From CAVYGN01 sp964413265 (GTDB lineage: Bacteria > Spirochaetota > Brevinematia > Brevinematales > JAOACQ01), in assembly GCA_964413265.1 (NCBI GenBank), contig CAYPRX010000004.1, positions 42,731 to 106,730 on the forward strand: 64,000 nt of DNA, read 5' to 3'. Shown here piece after piece: positions 31,929-41,325 of this stretch. The stretch's first letter is position 1, and each line of letters starts with the position of its first letter. Made by a program: the position numbers and the translations under genes. The notes beneath the pieces are model-generated. The model made no database searches. It had not been told where the DNA came from and saw only the letters and a list, made by a program, of their open reading frames with translations.

Positions 31929-33521
31929 CTATTTAAGATGTTTTTGTGATAAATCCCTGTAATTGATAAGCCTATTATCAGACGGAAAAAGTTCCAGCCC
32001 TTCTTCAGAAATTGAGAAAGCCTTATAATAATCACCTGTCAAAAATTCTCTCCTCGCATATAAAATATACCAGCTCTGAAGGTTCGATAGAAGGGATTCG
32101 TTTGACGGTTCGAACTTCAAGCTTTTCTTTGCATATTCTATACCGCTTGCAAAATACCCCCTTTTGATGAGAGAGCAGGCGGTTAGAGCGATTGAATTCG
32201 CTGCTGAGGATATATCGTTCGACAGCACCTTCGACTGGGGTAATTTGTTCAGGCCGTTGGAAATAATTTCAATTCCCCTGTCTATATATCCGTAGAAGCA
32301 GTATTTCATACCGATTCTGTCGTAATAATTTTCAAGTATTGTATCAAAATAATCGTTTTTCATCAGCAGATACCATTTCAGCATAAGGTCTTCGCCTTTA
32401 GGATAATTTTTCCAGTCATCGGAGAGTTTGCGGCCAAGTAGGTTGTAGCCGTTTATCATCAGGACCCTGATATTATCATAACTGGATTTTTCTGAAAGTG
32501 CTAACCTGCCTATATCATAACCCTTCTCAAAATCATTTTCCTTCTTGATAATTTTTGTGAGCAGTTTCTCATAAAATTCCATTTTGTAAGCGTCATTCCT
32601 GCCTGAAAGTATTAGATACCTGTCCATTTCAGCTACAGCTCTTTCATAAAGACGTGATTCTGTAAGGAAATCAAGATATTTATTAAAAACATAGAAATAA
32701 TTCGTTAAATACAGATCTTTAAGCGGAAAATATAGAACTGCCTCCTCAAGGATAGAGAGTGCCTTTGAATAATCCTTTTTTATGTCAGTAAGATATAACG
32801 AGTATCCTATTACTGTATTGGCCAGATTCGTACTTATAATTTTAATATTCTCTCCAATGGCAAATGACTTTAATGCATATTGATATGAAGAATCATACTG
32901 TCGGAGCAAATAGGAACGTTCCGAAAGCTCAGAATAGAAGAAAGCCAGAAGGTCCCGTTTAGAGGCGTATTCCGTTACAGCCAGGACCCTGTTACTCACG
33001 CCCGGATTGATGTCAAAACCGGCAGGATCGGCAGCGTCAACAAGTATATCTGTACTGTCAATCTCCAGCTTCGAATAAATATTTGTTGAAGTCAATATCG
33101 TTTTACATGAGATGCCGAGATCCTCCATTATGCTGTTATATAAAAGTGCGGCAGAAAGAGAATTATAATAACCATTAATTAAAAGTAAATCAAGCGAAGA
33201 TGCCTGTTCAGAATATTTTAATATGACCTGGCTTTGCATCCTGTCAAAAACCAATTTTGAGATTTCAATAGGATTTTCTGGAAGCCCCCCCTCGGAAAAC
33301 AAACCGGACTCGAAATTTGAAATCCTGTTCAGGCATCGCTCCAGAAGATAGCTTTTAACTCCAGAGGCTGTCAGTGCCCCCTCCTTGAGAGAGAAAGAGT
33401 CCGGGTTCATGATGAGCTGATATTCCCTGCTGTTCATATCAAAAATGAGAAATTTTGATATCAAAGAATAAATTTCCACATTAAAAACAAAAAGGAAGAT
33501 AAACAGCACAATATATCTCAA
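31929..33521 (-). CDS. TPR protein, catalytically degenerate transglutaminase-like paralogue
   Basis: The predicted protein has 530 residues with a signal peptide (MRYIVLFIFLFVFNVEIYSL). It is a clear paralogue of the next upstream gene and aligns without gaps over at least the first 170 residues, as in ISKFLxxDMNSxEYxxIxNP. The upstream copy has the triad Cys121-His147-Glu162; this copy has Ser121, Asn147 and Asp162, so it should be inactive as a transglutaminase-like enzyme. About ten TPR-like helical pairs follow. The start is a TTG at 33521 with GGAGG six bases upstream. It is probably secreted and works beside its paralogue, for example as a binding partner. Confidence 0.72.
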   Translation of the reverse strand: MRYIVLFIFLFVFNVEIYSLISKFLIFDMNSREYQLIMNPDSFSLKEGALTASGVKSYLLERCLNRISNFESGLFSEGGLPENPIEISKLVFDRMQSQVILKYSEQASSLDLLLINGYYNSLSAALLYNSIMEDLGISCKTILTSTNIYSKLEIDSTDILVDAADPAGFDINPGVSNRVLAVTEYASKRDLLAFFYSELSERSYLLRQYDSSYQYALKSFAIGENIKIISTNLANTVIGYSLYLTDIKKDYSKALSILEEAVLYFPLKDLYLTNYFYVFNKYLDFLTESRLYERAVAEMDRYLILSGRNDAYKMEFYEKLLTKIIKKENDFEKGYDIGRLALSEKSSYDNIRVLMINGYNLLGRKLSDDWKNYPKGEDLMLKWYLLMKNDYFDTILENYYDRIGMKYCFYGYIDRGIEIISNGLNKLPQSKVLSNDISSAANSIALTACSLIKRGYFASGIEYAKKSLKFEPSNESLLSNLQSWYILYARREFLTGDYYKAFSISEEGLELFPSDNRLINYRDLSQKHLK

Positions 33522-33533
33522 GCCAATCCTCCG

Positions 33534-35156
33534 CTATTTCAGCTTTTTACGTAAATAATCCCTGTAATATCTAAGCTTCGGGTCTTTCGGAAAAATCTTA
33601 AGCCCATCTTCCGTTATGGAAACAGCATTGGTATAATTTTTATCTTCGATCTCTCTTGATGCATATGTCCTGTAAACAACGATAAGGTTGGATTTCAGGT
33701 CCTGATTGCCCGGGTCAGACTCTAGACCCATTTTCAGAAATTTTATAGAATTCTCATAATCTTCCTTGCTGAAATAAGTAATTGACGTTTTTCCCGTAAC
33801 AAAAGCAATATTATTTTTAATTATAACCGATTTTGGAAAAAATGAAAGACCTTTTTTCAGGACTTCTACAGACTCCAGCGGATCGCCGTATTCGTAGAAT
33901 TTTGAACCCAGGATATTGTAATGATTCTCCAGAATTGAATCAAAGTAGACATTCCTGTCCAGACCGTACCATTTTAAAAGAAAATCGTCTTCCTTCGGGT
34001 AATCCTGCCAGTCATTTTCGAGTTTCCGGCAGAGCAGAGACATACCGTTTATCATAAGAGTAATCATATTCTCATTATCGGGGAACTCAGCCATTGCCTT
34101 TTTCCCGTATTTATAGGCCTTTTCGAAATCACCGTCATGATTTATCAGCCTGTAAATGACGTTTATATATGCGCTGTATCTGATATTGGTGTTTGTTCCC
34201 ATAATTAAAGCTCTACTGTCGAGCTCGTCAAAAGCCTTATCATAAAGGGAATTATCTACAAGTGTATCTATATATTTGTTCAATACATAATAATAATCGT
34301 TTAAGAAAAAGTCTTTTTGGGGCAAATTATATATAGCCTCGTCAAGTACAGAAAGTGAGAGTTTATAATCCTTCTTGACATCGGAAAGGTAATGACCATA
34401 GCTGGAGTAGGCAGCCAGAATATTCGAATATATATATCCGCCTTCCGGATAAACCGCCCAAGCCTTCAAGGCATCCTGGAATGATTCATAAATGCGTCCG
34501 GATTTATGGTCATAATAAGACTTATTCGCATAGTAATATCCTATAAGTCCTTTTTTACCTGTTATTTCCATAATCGACGGATCATGAGAATAAGAAAATC
34601 CGGTTAATTTTTTAAAGGTTTCCTGTGCTTCGGTGTCCGAACCTATATCGTAACCATAAGGAATGGTTGTTTCAATGTGGATCTCCCTGCCATTCAAATT
34701 AAGGACGCTGAAAACGTGTGTGGGAAGAATGACGGCACCGGCTTCGATCCCGAAGTCCTCGAGAATACTGTTGTAAAGAATTGTGGATGTAAGGCAGTCG
34801 AATTTTCCTGAATAAAAAGCCGACTCAATCGTTGTTTCTGACTGGTCATATTCTTTTAAAAAATTTTTATGCATCTGTAAAAACAAAAACCTCGCTGTCT
34901 TCTCAGGGTTTGATCTGTCGTAAATTTCATTCGATATCCCGGCTTCAAAATTTGAAATCCGGTCAAGCAGGTTGCTCTGTGAATCTTCTTTTAATCCTGA
35001 AATAATCAATGCGCTTTTCTCAAGCGAAAAAGCTTCCGGGTTCTTTATAACGCGGTATTCAGGAGAATTGGTGTCCATTGATAAGAACTTCGAAATAAAC
35101 TCATAAGAATATGCATAGATGAAAATGAAAATAAGAATAAAAAATAATTTTTTCAT
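33534..35156 (-). CDS. Secreted TPR protein with transglutaminase-like domain
   Basis: The predicted protein has 540 residues with a signal peptide (MKKLFFILIFIFIYAYSYEF). Residues about 85-170 resemble a transglutaminase-like domain: the Cys is in SGKFDCLTSTILYN (Cys121), the His in ILPTHVFSVL (His147), the Glu in IHIETT (Glu162). This is the Cys-His-Asp/Glu triad of papain-like transglutaminase and peptidase folds. TPR-like repeats follow from about 215 to the end. Protein crosslinking or peptide cleavage in the periplasm is possible. It is 12 bases from its paralogue downstream and 16 from the TPR membrane protein upstream, so all three form one operon. Confidence 0.7.
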   Translation of the reverse strand: MKKLFFILIFIFIYAYSYEFISKFLSMDTNSPEYRVIKNPEAFSLEKSALIISGLKEDSQSNLLDRISNFEAGISNEIYDRSNPEKTARFLFLQMHKNFLKEYDQSETTIESAFYSGKFDCLTSTILYNSILEDFGIEAGAVILPTHVFSVLNLNGREIHIETTIPYGYDIGSDTEAQETFKKLTGFSYSHDPSIMEITGKKGLIGYYYANKSYYDHKSGRIYESFQDALKAWAVYPEGGYIYSNILAAYSSYGHYLSDVKKDYKLSLSVLDEAIYNLPQKDFFLNDYYYVLNKYIDTLVDNSLYDKAFDELDSRALIMGTNTNIRYSAYINVIYRLINHDGDFEKAYKYGKKAMAEFPDNENMITLMINGMSLLCRKLENDWQDYPKEDDFLLKWYGLDRNVYFDSILENHYNILGSKFYEYGDPLESVEVLKKGLSFFPKSVIIKNNIAFVTGKTSITYFSKEDYENSIKFLKMGLESDPGNQDLKSNLIVVYRTYASREIEDKNYTNAVSITEDGLKIFPKDPKLRYYRDYLRKKLK

Positions 35157-35172
35157 ATCTTATTCTTCTAAA

Positions 35173-36507
35173 TTATTTATTTATTTTTTTTAAAAAGACC
35201 ATGACAAACTGATCACCGCTGATTTCCTGGGCCTGTTTATAAAATCCGTTATCCTTACAATCCTGCGTAGTCCCGAAAAGAGTGTATAACAAACATACCA
35301 TATTACTCGTGTATTCATGCAGAAGGGCTTCCTCAGTTTGCTTTAAATCAGATGAATTCATTGCAAAAGGGTTCCTGAAAAATATATGCATCTTCGAATT
35401 GCTTTCCCTGAATATCTTGAAGCTCTTTTCCGAGCTTATTATCTGTGATATATGGAGTCTCAGATAATTAAAAATAAAATCATTGAAAATCGATTCTTCT
35501 TTCGAGTAATAGTCTTCAAGAAGTGGATTATCCAGTAAGATCTTGTACTTTGTCATAAGTTCCCTTAAATCCGCATAATCAGGATTGATTTGAAAAGCCT
35601 TAACCCATGCATCAATCGCACTCAGATATTCTCCCTGGTCAAAATAGGCCCTACCAAGAATATAAAGGCACTGGTCTTTGTATTTATTCGAAAGCTTATC
35701 CATATATGTCATTGAAATTTTTATTGTTTCTTTTATCTGGTTGTCAAGTATCAGGTTTTTGAGGATTTTCAAAAGTGATTCTTCAAAATAATCATTGTTA
35801 TTAAGAAGCGGTTTCAAAATATTTATCGAAGCCTTGTAGTTTTTCAGATTTGAATAGACTTCTGCCAGCCTGAAATTAATGTTGTTCCTTTCAAGGTTAT
35901 CATTTATAGATAATTTCAGAGCGCTTTCAAAGTAATATGCAGCCTTGCGGTATCCTCCAATTTCGTTGTATGCCTTTCCGAGAAGACTCAGGGCCTCCCA
36001 GAAATCAGGTTTAATAATCGCCAGCTTTTCAAGATTTGAAATAGCCTTTTGATAATTCTTAGAATTATAATAAATAAAGGACAACTGGTATAAGGCCCTG
36101 ATAGCGGCCGGGTTTTCCTGAAGTGCCAGCATATAATTGCCTGAGGCCATTACATAATCTTTGTTATGATTATACATATCACCGATTCTGATCAGAACTT
36201 CGGCTTTCATACTTTTTTTAATTTCTCCAGAAAAGTAATTGATTGCATCCTCATAATATTTGATGGCTTTGGAATAATCTTTCAAGCCTTCACAGGATCT
36301 TGCTATATAGTAATAAGCAATAAACGAACGCTTTTCCTTAAAAAACTCCGTTGAAAGGTCAAGTGCCGACTGATAACGGCCGGCATTGATTTCATCCTCT
36401 ATTGCAATGACCCTCTGCCTTGATTTATAGATTTTATATAAAAAGGAAACACCCAATGCGATCAGAAATATTCCCGCAGCTATAAGGATAAGGTAAAAAA
36501 TATTCAT
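35173..36507 (-). CDS. Membrane-anchored TPR protein
   Basis: The predicted protein has 444 residues. The ATG at 36505-36507 starts the N-terminal membrane helix MNIFYLILIAAGIFLIALGV. From about 35 to 310 there are TPR repeats, for example KAIKYYEDAINYFSGE and KAAYYFESALKLSINDN. The C-terminal 130 residues form an alpha/beta unit with MHIFFRN and NMVCLLYTLF that I cannot place. Its layout (helix, TPRs, C-terminal alpha/beta domain) recalls the gene at 15711. A TTG at 36540 would add a short tail, but it lacks a good ribosome site. It is the first gene of the three-gene operon. Confidence 0.72.
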   Translation of the reverse strand: MNIFYLILIAAGIFLIALGVSFLYKIYKSRQRVIAIEDEINAGRYQSALDLSTEFFKEKRSFIAYYYIARSCEGLKDYSKAIKYYEDAINYFSGEIKKSMKAEVLIRIGDMYNHNKDYVMASGNYMLALQENPAAIRALYQLSFIYYNSKNYQKAISNLEKLAIIKPDFWEALSLLGKAYNEIGGYRKAAYYFESALKLSINDNLERNNINFRLAEVYSNLKNYKASINILKPLLNNNDYFEESLLKILKNLILDNQIKETIKISMTYMDKLSNKYKDQCLYILGRAYFDQGEYLSAIDAWVKAFQINPDYADLRELMTKYKILLDNPLLEDYYSKEESIFNDFIFNYLRLHISQIISSEKSFKIFRESNSKMHIFFRNPFAMNSSDLKQTEEALLHEYTSNMVCLLYTLFGTTQDCKDNGFYKQAQEISGDQFVMVFLKKINK

Positions 36508-36563
36508 AACAGTACCGCTTACAAGAAAATTAAATACCAAGACAGCCTAACTAAATTAAATCA

Positions 36564-36572
36564 ATTATAACA
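36564..36572 (-). promoter_or_regulatory. Possible extended -10 promoter of the TPR operon
   Basis: The minus strand reads TGTTATAAT here, an extended -10 element. No good -35 box is seen at 17 bases. It lies about 60 bases before the ATG at 36507. Confidence 0.35.
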
Positions 36573-36651
36573 TGAAATAACTTTTGGGGCATTTTTTAAC
36601 TATTCTTTTTTTCAGACCAGAGTTTAAAAAAATTATTTTTTTTTAATCATA

Positions 36652-36660
36652 TGCTATAAT
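36652..36660 (+). promoter_or_regulatory. Possible extended -10 promoter of pdxJ
   Basis: The plus strand reads TGCTATAAT, an extended -10 element without a clear -35 box. The leader to pdxJ would be about 187 bases. Confidence 0.4.
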
Positions 36661-36853
36661 GGGTTCCGATTTGATTTATAAAACAATTTAATTTTTTAAA
36701 AATCGCTCGTTCATGTTGGATAATGATAAGAGTGAAAAACACAGATACAGTACTTTTATAGATCCGGATAATAATACCGTTTCCAATGAAAAGTATAGCT
36801 GTATCGATGGATAAGGCGATAGAAAAATAGAAGAAATACAGGAGCAGTAATCT

Positions 36854-37624
36854 ATGATAAAAAAACTTGGTTTAAACATCGATCATATTGCAACTCTCAG
36901 GGAAGCACGGCATGCTGATTATCCAGATCCGGCTGCCGCTGCAGTGATAGCAGAACTTTCCGGGGTAGACGGAATAACTGTACACCTGCGCGAAGACAGG
37001 AGGCACATTAAGGACAGGGATGTCTATTTATTAAGAGAAATCGTAAAAGTCAGGTTTAATCTGGAAATGGCGCTTCAACCTGATATAATCGAGACGGCTA
37101 TAAAGATTGTTCCTGATGATGTCTGCATAGTCCCTGAAAAGAGGGAAGAAATTACGACAGAGGGCGGGCTGGATGTAATAAAAAATATTGAAAATTTAAA
37201 GAATGTCATACCACAGTTTCATGAAAAGGGCATCACGGTAAGTCTCTTCATTGATCCGGATAAGGCTCAAATAGAAACTGCAAAGAACGTAGGTGCAGAT
37301 TTTATAGAACTGCATACAGGTAGATATTCTTCAAGCAGGAGCACGGAGATCAAAAACAGTGAACTCTCTGCCCTGATTGAATGCGCCGGCTTTGCATCTT
37401 CGACTGGACTCGGGGTAAATGCCGGCCATGGTTTGAATTATAACAACGTATACCCGGTAGCAATGATAGAAGAAATCGAAACGCTCAATATAGGCCATTC
37501 GATAATATCAAGGGCGGTCATATCAGGCCTTGAAAAGGCACTGTCGGATATGATAGCTATACTGGAGAGGGCACGCGCCGATTCTCTTCACAAGGGTTTA
37601 CCTTATAATCCATCCCCTGCCTGA
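36854..37624 (+). CDS. pdxJ: Pyridoxine 5'-phosphate synthase
   Basis: The predicted protein has 256 residues. It has the diagnostic start LGLNIDHIATLREARHADYP, ITVHLREDRRHIKDRDV, NLEMALQPDI, CIVPEKREEITTEGGLDV and GLGVNAGHGLNYNN. It condenses 1-deoxyxylulose 5-phosphate with aminoacetone phosphate derivatives in de novo vitamin B6 synthesis. Its 3' end overlaps the converging yhcC-like gene by 68 bases. A GGAG precedes the ATG. No pdxA is in the window. Confidence 0.97.
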   Translation: MIKKLGLNIDHIATLREARHADYPDPAAAAVIAELSGVDGITVHLREDRRHIKDRDVYLLREIVKVRFNLEMALQPDIIETAIKIVPDDVCIVPEKREEITTEGGLDVIKNIENLKNVIPQFHEKGITVSLFIDPDKAQIETAKNVGADFIELHTGRYSSSRSTEIKNSELSALIECAGFASSTGLGVNAGHGLNYNNVYPVAMIEEIETLNIGHSIISRAVISGLEKALSDMIAILERARADSLHKGLPYNPSPA

Positions 37625-38519
37625 TCCCCCTCTCTGCCAAGAGATTTTCAAGAATCACAATATTCTTCTTTTTTTCAAGTGTCCATAAAGGTGCCAGTAG
37701 TTTTTCATCCGGGCATTCGCCGAAAAGCCTGTGTATTACAATACCTGGTGGAATTACTGGCAGTATATTGAGCAGAAGACCTATATACTGGTCTCTTTCC
37801 ATCAATATCAAGGCATTGTCGTTATAATATCTTTCAAGACCTGTGTTTTTTTCAACATATAGGTGATGAAATTTAAAACCATCCACTCCCAGGCCAGCCA
37901 AAACAAGTGCACTGTTTACCATATCATTTTCTGTTTCGCCGGGCAGCCCGAATATTAGATGGGCTACAACATGAATGTGTCCGCTTTTTTTAGTCATATA
38001 TATGGCTTTTGCCGTATCTGCAGCCGTATGAGCGCGTTTGATTTTATCCAGAGTTTCATCCTTCATGCTCTGAGCACCGTATTCAACTATCACAAAAGTA
38101 TTCTCGGATAATTGATTAAGCATATCGATTTTTGCCTGGTCGATACAGTCAGGCCTGGTTCCTATTGCAATTCCACAGATATCGGGTTCACTTATCGCGG
38201 TTTTATAAATACTGGACAACTCATCGGTTCCAGCATATGTATTAGTATAGGGCTGAAAATAAGCAATGAATCGTTTGGCCCCATATTTCTTTCCAATTAT
38301 TTTCTTTCCAAGTTTTATCTGGTCTTTTATAGAACGCTCCGGTTTTACATAGCGGGCCCTGGCACCGCTTTCTCCACAGTAAAGACAGCCGCCGAAACCC
38401 TTTGAACCGTCCCTGTTCGGACAGGTAAATCCAGCATCTAAAGATATCCTGAAGACCTTTTCTCCAAATTTGTTTCTAAGAAATGAACCGACACTGAAAT
38501 AATTATGTCGGGGATTCAT
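37557..38519 (-). CDS. YhcC-type radical SAM protein
   Basis: The predicted protein has 320 residues. The iron-sulfur site appears in FTCPNRDGSKGFGGCLYCG, with Cys spaced for a radical SAM cluster. This is followed by IAYFQPYTNTYAG, VEYGAQSMKDETL and HLIFGLPGETENDMVN. These are the features of the TIGR01212/YhcC family, whose substrate is unknown. Its ATG overlaps the stop of the upstream M20 peptidase gene. Its last 22 codons overlap pdxJ on the other strand. Confidence 0.9.
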   Translation of the reverse strand: MNPRHNYFSVGSFLRNKFGEKVFRISLDAGFTCPNRDGSKGFGGCLYCGESGARARYVKPERSIKDQIKLGKKIIGKKYGAKRFIAYFQPYTNTYAGTDELSSIYKTAISEPDICGIAIGTRPDCIDQAKIDMLNQLSENTFVIVEYGAQSMKDETLDKIKRAHTAADTAKAIYMTKKSGHIHVVAHLIFGLPGETENDMVNSALVLAGLGVDGFKFHHLYVEKNTGLERYYNDNALILMERDQYIGLLLNILPVIPPGIVIHRLFGECPDEKLLAPLWTLEKKKNIVILENLLAERGIRQGMDYKVNPCEENRRVPSPV

Positions 38520-39634
38520 GCGGCCTTCACGATCGCCAGAATCAATCTGACCGTGTTTTCAAGATCATCGATCTCTATATATTCCTGAGTTGAATGTACA
38601 TTCATCATTCCCACCGCCAGATTCACAGAAGCCAATTTGTGCTGATTATAAAGATTTGTATTACTTCCACCACCGCTTCTTTCAAAACGCGGTGTAAGGC
38701 CGATCGATTCGATAACCTGCCTGGTGAATTTAATTATATCATCATGCTTTGAAAAGCTGAAGCCCTTGTACAGTTCCTTAAATTCAAGTCCTATATCAAG
38801 CGCTTCCTTTCTGAATTTATCAACAGTTTCAGAAATCCCTGCTTTCAGACCTGCAATATCATCAACATTATGAGATCTGAACTCACCCTTTATTATACAA
38901 TCCTCAGGTATGATATTGATCGCCTGCCCGCCTTCGATTACACCTACATTGGCGACTGTGTCCCTGTTCAATTTTCCCTGAGGCAGGCCACTTATAATTT
39001 TAGCTGCAATTTTTATTGCGTTTATGCCCTGCTCCGGAGCAATTCCGGCATGACTTGCCTTGCCCTTGACTCGAACTTCATAACCTGTATGATGAGGAGC
39101 GGCCACGACTATACCTCCGACCTTCCCATGGGAATCCAGTATAAAGCCGTAATCGGCTTTGATCTTTGAATAGTCCAGATAGTGTACCCCGGTCAGGCCT
39201 ATCTCTTCGGCTGAGGTAAATAAGAAATAAATGTTTCCATGGTCAATAGCGGTAGATATTATTTGTTCAAGAGCTATTATCATAGCCGCAGCCCCGGCTT
39301 TGTCATCAGACCCCAGGATAGTGCTTCCATCACTTGTAATCCTTTTTGACGTGACAACAGGTTTGATACCTGTACCGGGTTCTACCGTATCTATATGGGA
39401 ATCAAAAAAAATGCTTTTCATGTTTTTTTTATTCGCATTCAATTTAATTATCAAATTACCGGAAGAAGAGCCGGTTTCATCTATAAAATATGGAAGAAAT
39501 TCCATTTCAACAGGCAAATGCGACATTCTTTCTTTTAAATAGCTGAACATCTTGTCTTCCTTCAAAGAAAGGCTGTCTATTTTAACAATTTTTACAAATT
39601 CTTCGACCACCATGTTCCTGATAGTATTTTCCAT
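38516..39634 (-). CDS. M20 family peptidase (peptidase T-like)
   Basis: The predicted protein has 372 residues with the M20 metal-site motifs: FFDSHIDTVEPG, LGSDDKAGAAAMI, LFTSAEEIGLTG and ILDSHGKVGG. A dimerisation domain carries GKASHAGIAPEQGINAIKIA. It should be a cytoplasmic zinc exopeptidase cleaving di- or tripeptides. The ATG at 39634 is preceded by AGGGGA; a second ATG at 39613 is possible. It overlaps the 3' end of ispD by 53 bases. Confidence 0.93.
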   Translation of the reverse strand: MENTIRNMVVEEFVKIVKIDSLSLKEDKMFSYLKERMSHLPVEMEFLPYFIDETGSSSGNLIIKLNANKKNMKSIFFDSHIDTVEPGTGIKPVVTSKRITSDGSTILGSDDKAGAAAMIIALEQIISTAIDHGNIYFLFTSAEEIGLTGVHYLDYSKIKADYGFILDSHGKVGGIVVAAPHHTGYEVRVKGKASHAGIAPEQGINAIKIAAKIISGLPQGKLNRDTVANVGVIEGGQAINIIPEDCIIKGEFRSHNVDDIAGLKAGISETVDKFRKEALDIGLEFKELYKGFSFSKHDDIIKFTRQVIESIGLTPRFERSGGGSNTNLYNQHKLASVNLAVGMMNVHSTQEYIEIDDLENTVRLILAIVKAA

Positions 39635-40304
39635 CCATTCCCCTTAAATACTCTTCGACCATAACCAGATCGAATGGTGTGGTAATTTTTATATTGCAGT
39701 CATCGCCTTCGATAATATCGGCCGGAATACCATTCATCTCAAACAGGCGTGAATCGTCAGTAAAGTCGGTCATACCGCTTTCCATGGCTTTGATATGAGC
39801 CTGAAAGATAAGTCCGAATTTAAATACCTGCGGAGTCTGGATCTCATAGGCTTTATCCCTGTCAATATAACCTGAAATTTTTTCACCCTCATCAGATAAG
39901 ACAAGTGTTCCGCATACTTTTACGGCAGGCACAGCCGAACCATACTGTAAAGCGTGCTGTATGCATTTCCTGAGTAATGACAGTGAAAAGAGGGGTCTTA
40001 CGCCGTCATGAATTGCTGCAATTTCAATATCCTTATCCGCCAGACATTTAAGGCCGTTATATACGGAGATTTGCCTTGTAATGCCACCGCCAGTTACTTC
40101 AATCGATGGCCCTGAAACCAGTTTCCGGGTCTCCTCCATCCATCCTTTATTCGAGACAATGACTATATGGTGAGCGACTTCTTTAAATTTATCAATACTG
40201 TATTCAAGGATGCTCTTTCCCCTCAGTTCTAAGAACTGCTTCGGAATTGCGGAACCGAACCTTGAACCATTACCACCGGCCAGAATAATGCCGCCGATTT
40301 TCAT
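39582..40304 (-). CDS. ispD: 2-C-methyl-D-erythritol 4-phosphate cytidylyltransferase
   Basis: The predicted protein has 240 residues. Motifs are IILAGGNGSRFGSAIPKQF, HDGVRPLFS, the substrate loop AVPAVKVCGTLV and GYIDRDKAYEIQTPQVFKF. It makes CDP-methylerythritol in the DXP isoprenoid pathway. I chose the ATG at 40304; the frame also opens at a TTG at 40325. It overlaps the M20 gene downstream and begins just after the secG stop, so the run is co-transcribed. Confidence 0.95.
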   Translation of the reverse strand: MKIGGIILAGGNGSRFGSAIPKQFLELRGKSILEYSIDKFKEVAHHIVIVSNKGWMEETRKLVSGPSIEVTGGGITRQISVYNGLKCLADKDIEIAAIHDGVRPLFSLSLLRKCIQHALQYGSAVPAVKVCGTLVLSDEGEKISGYIDRDKAYEIQTPQVFKFGLIFQAHIKAMESGMTDFTDDSRLFEMNGIPADIIEGDDCNIKITTPFDLVMVEEYLRGMDGKYYQEHGGRRICKNC

Positions 40305-40308
40305 ATTC

Positions 40309-40668
40309 TCATTTATTTGTGCCAAGCCCCAGATTTGACATAGTATTCATCAGGCTGTTCGTCATATTATTTGTAATTATGATATTACCGTTATGCTGTC
40401 CGGGGGCTTCCTGTACCTGGCGAACATGCGTGTAATTATTATATTCCCTTATTTTAATATAACTCATTAAAAAAGCGGTTGCAAAAAAGATGCCGACCAG
40501 CCATTTGGTAAAATTCACAAGAACCTCACTCGTTTTTGCTCCGAAAGCCCCCATTGTAAGGTCGCTTCCAAACACTCCTGATTGGGCACCGCTGCCTGAC
40601 TGAAGCAGGATAGTTGGAACCAGCAGAATTATATCTAAAATAAAAATTACCATTAAAAACGAAAACAT
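40309..40668 (-). CDS. secG: Preprotein translocase subunit SecG
   Basis: The predicted protein has 119 residues with two membrane helices. Between them is the SecG signature VPTILLQSGSGAQSGVFGSD followed by MGAFGAKTSEVL. It is the small subunit of the SecYEG channel. I chose the ATG at 40668, preceded by GGGAGG. Its stop lies next to the ispD start. Confidence 0.93.
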   Translation of the reverse strand: MFSFLMVIFILDIILLVPTILLQSGSGAQSGVFGSDLTMGAFGAKTSEVLVNFTKWLVGIFFATAFLMSYIKIREYNNYTHVRQVQEAPGQHNGNIIITNNMTNSLMNTMSNLGLGTNK

Positions 40669-40701
40669 AAATCCTCCCTTATAGCCCGGCAACTTTATGT
40701 T

Positions 40702-41211
40702 TCAGCATTTTATCAATGAATATACCGGATATTTAATTTTCTTCCTGCCGTTTAAACCTTCAAGTTCAATCAAAAAAACACATTCTAAAACTTTCCCGCC
40801 TAATTTTTCAACAAGCGCTATCAAAGCCCCAGTAGTTCCACCTGTAGCCAGAAGATCATCAACAATAACTACATTGTCTCCTGCTGATATCGAATCCTTG
40901 TGAATTTCAAGCGATGCTTCACCGTATTCGAGAGCATAACTTTCGGATACAGTTTCCGCTGGAAGCTTGCCCGGCTTACGAGCCGGTACAAAACCTGCTC
41001 CCAGAAGGTAGGCCAGTGGTGCTCCGACTATAAAGCCCCTGGATTCAGGACCGATAACCTTGTTTATATTTTTATCCCTGCAATGAGAATACAGGTCGTC
41101 AATACTTGTTTTAAAAACCGATGGAATTTTCCACAGGGTTGTTATATCCTTGAATAATACCCCCGCTGTGGGAAAATCAGGAACTTCCCGGATGTATGCG
41201 TTATAATCCAT
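40702..41211 (-). CDS. apt: Adenine phosphoribosyltransferase
   Basis: The predicted protein has 169 residues. Diagnostic parts are FPTAGVLFKDITTLW, IGPESRGFIVGAPLAYLLG, ARKPGKLPAET and the PRPP-binding motif VVIVDDLLATGGTTGAL. It salvages adenine to AMP and could use adenine made by the phosphorylase at 21184. AGGAGG precedes the ATG. Confidence 0.97.
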   Translation of the reverse strand: MDYNAYIREVPDFPTAGVLFKDITTLWKIPSVFKTSIDDLYSHCRDKNINKVIGPESRGFIVGAPLAYLLGAGFVPARKPGKLPAETVSESYALEYGEASLEIHKDSISAGDNVVIVDDLLATGGTTGALIALVEKLGGKVLECVFLIELEGLNGRKKIKYPVYSLIKC

Positions 41212-41325
41212 AGGATTCCTCCTGATAATGTACCAGCCTTTTATTTTATAATATTTTTTTAATCCTGTAAATTATTGATATAGCTGCCGTTCCGGCAACC
41301 TGACCTGCGGCATAAACCGGCTCGA

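Larger units (their letters stand above)
36508..36853. other. Intergenic region, AT-rich, with divergent extended -10 promoters
   Basis: I see extended -10 elements pointing both ways (36564-36572 minus, 36652-36660 plus). A 33-codon reading frame at 36713-36814 has no ribosome site, so I do not call it. No RNA gene or repeat is evident. Confidence 0.6.

Noticed and set aside
36713..36814. A 33-codon frame starting MLDNDKSEKHRYS upstream of pdxJ
   Set aside because: There is no ribosome site and the composition gives no family. It may be a chance frame in a long leader.
41292..41308. An inverted repeat GCTGCCG/CGGCAAC after rsmE
   Set aside because: It has a mismatch and no T run on either side, so I do not call it a terminator.
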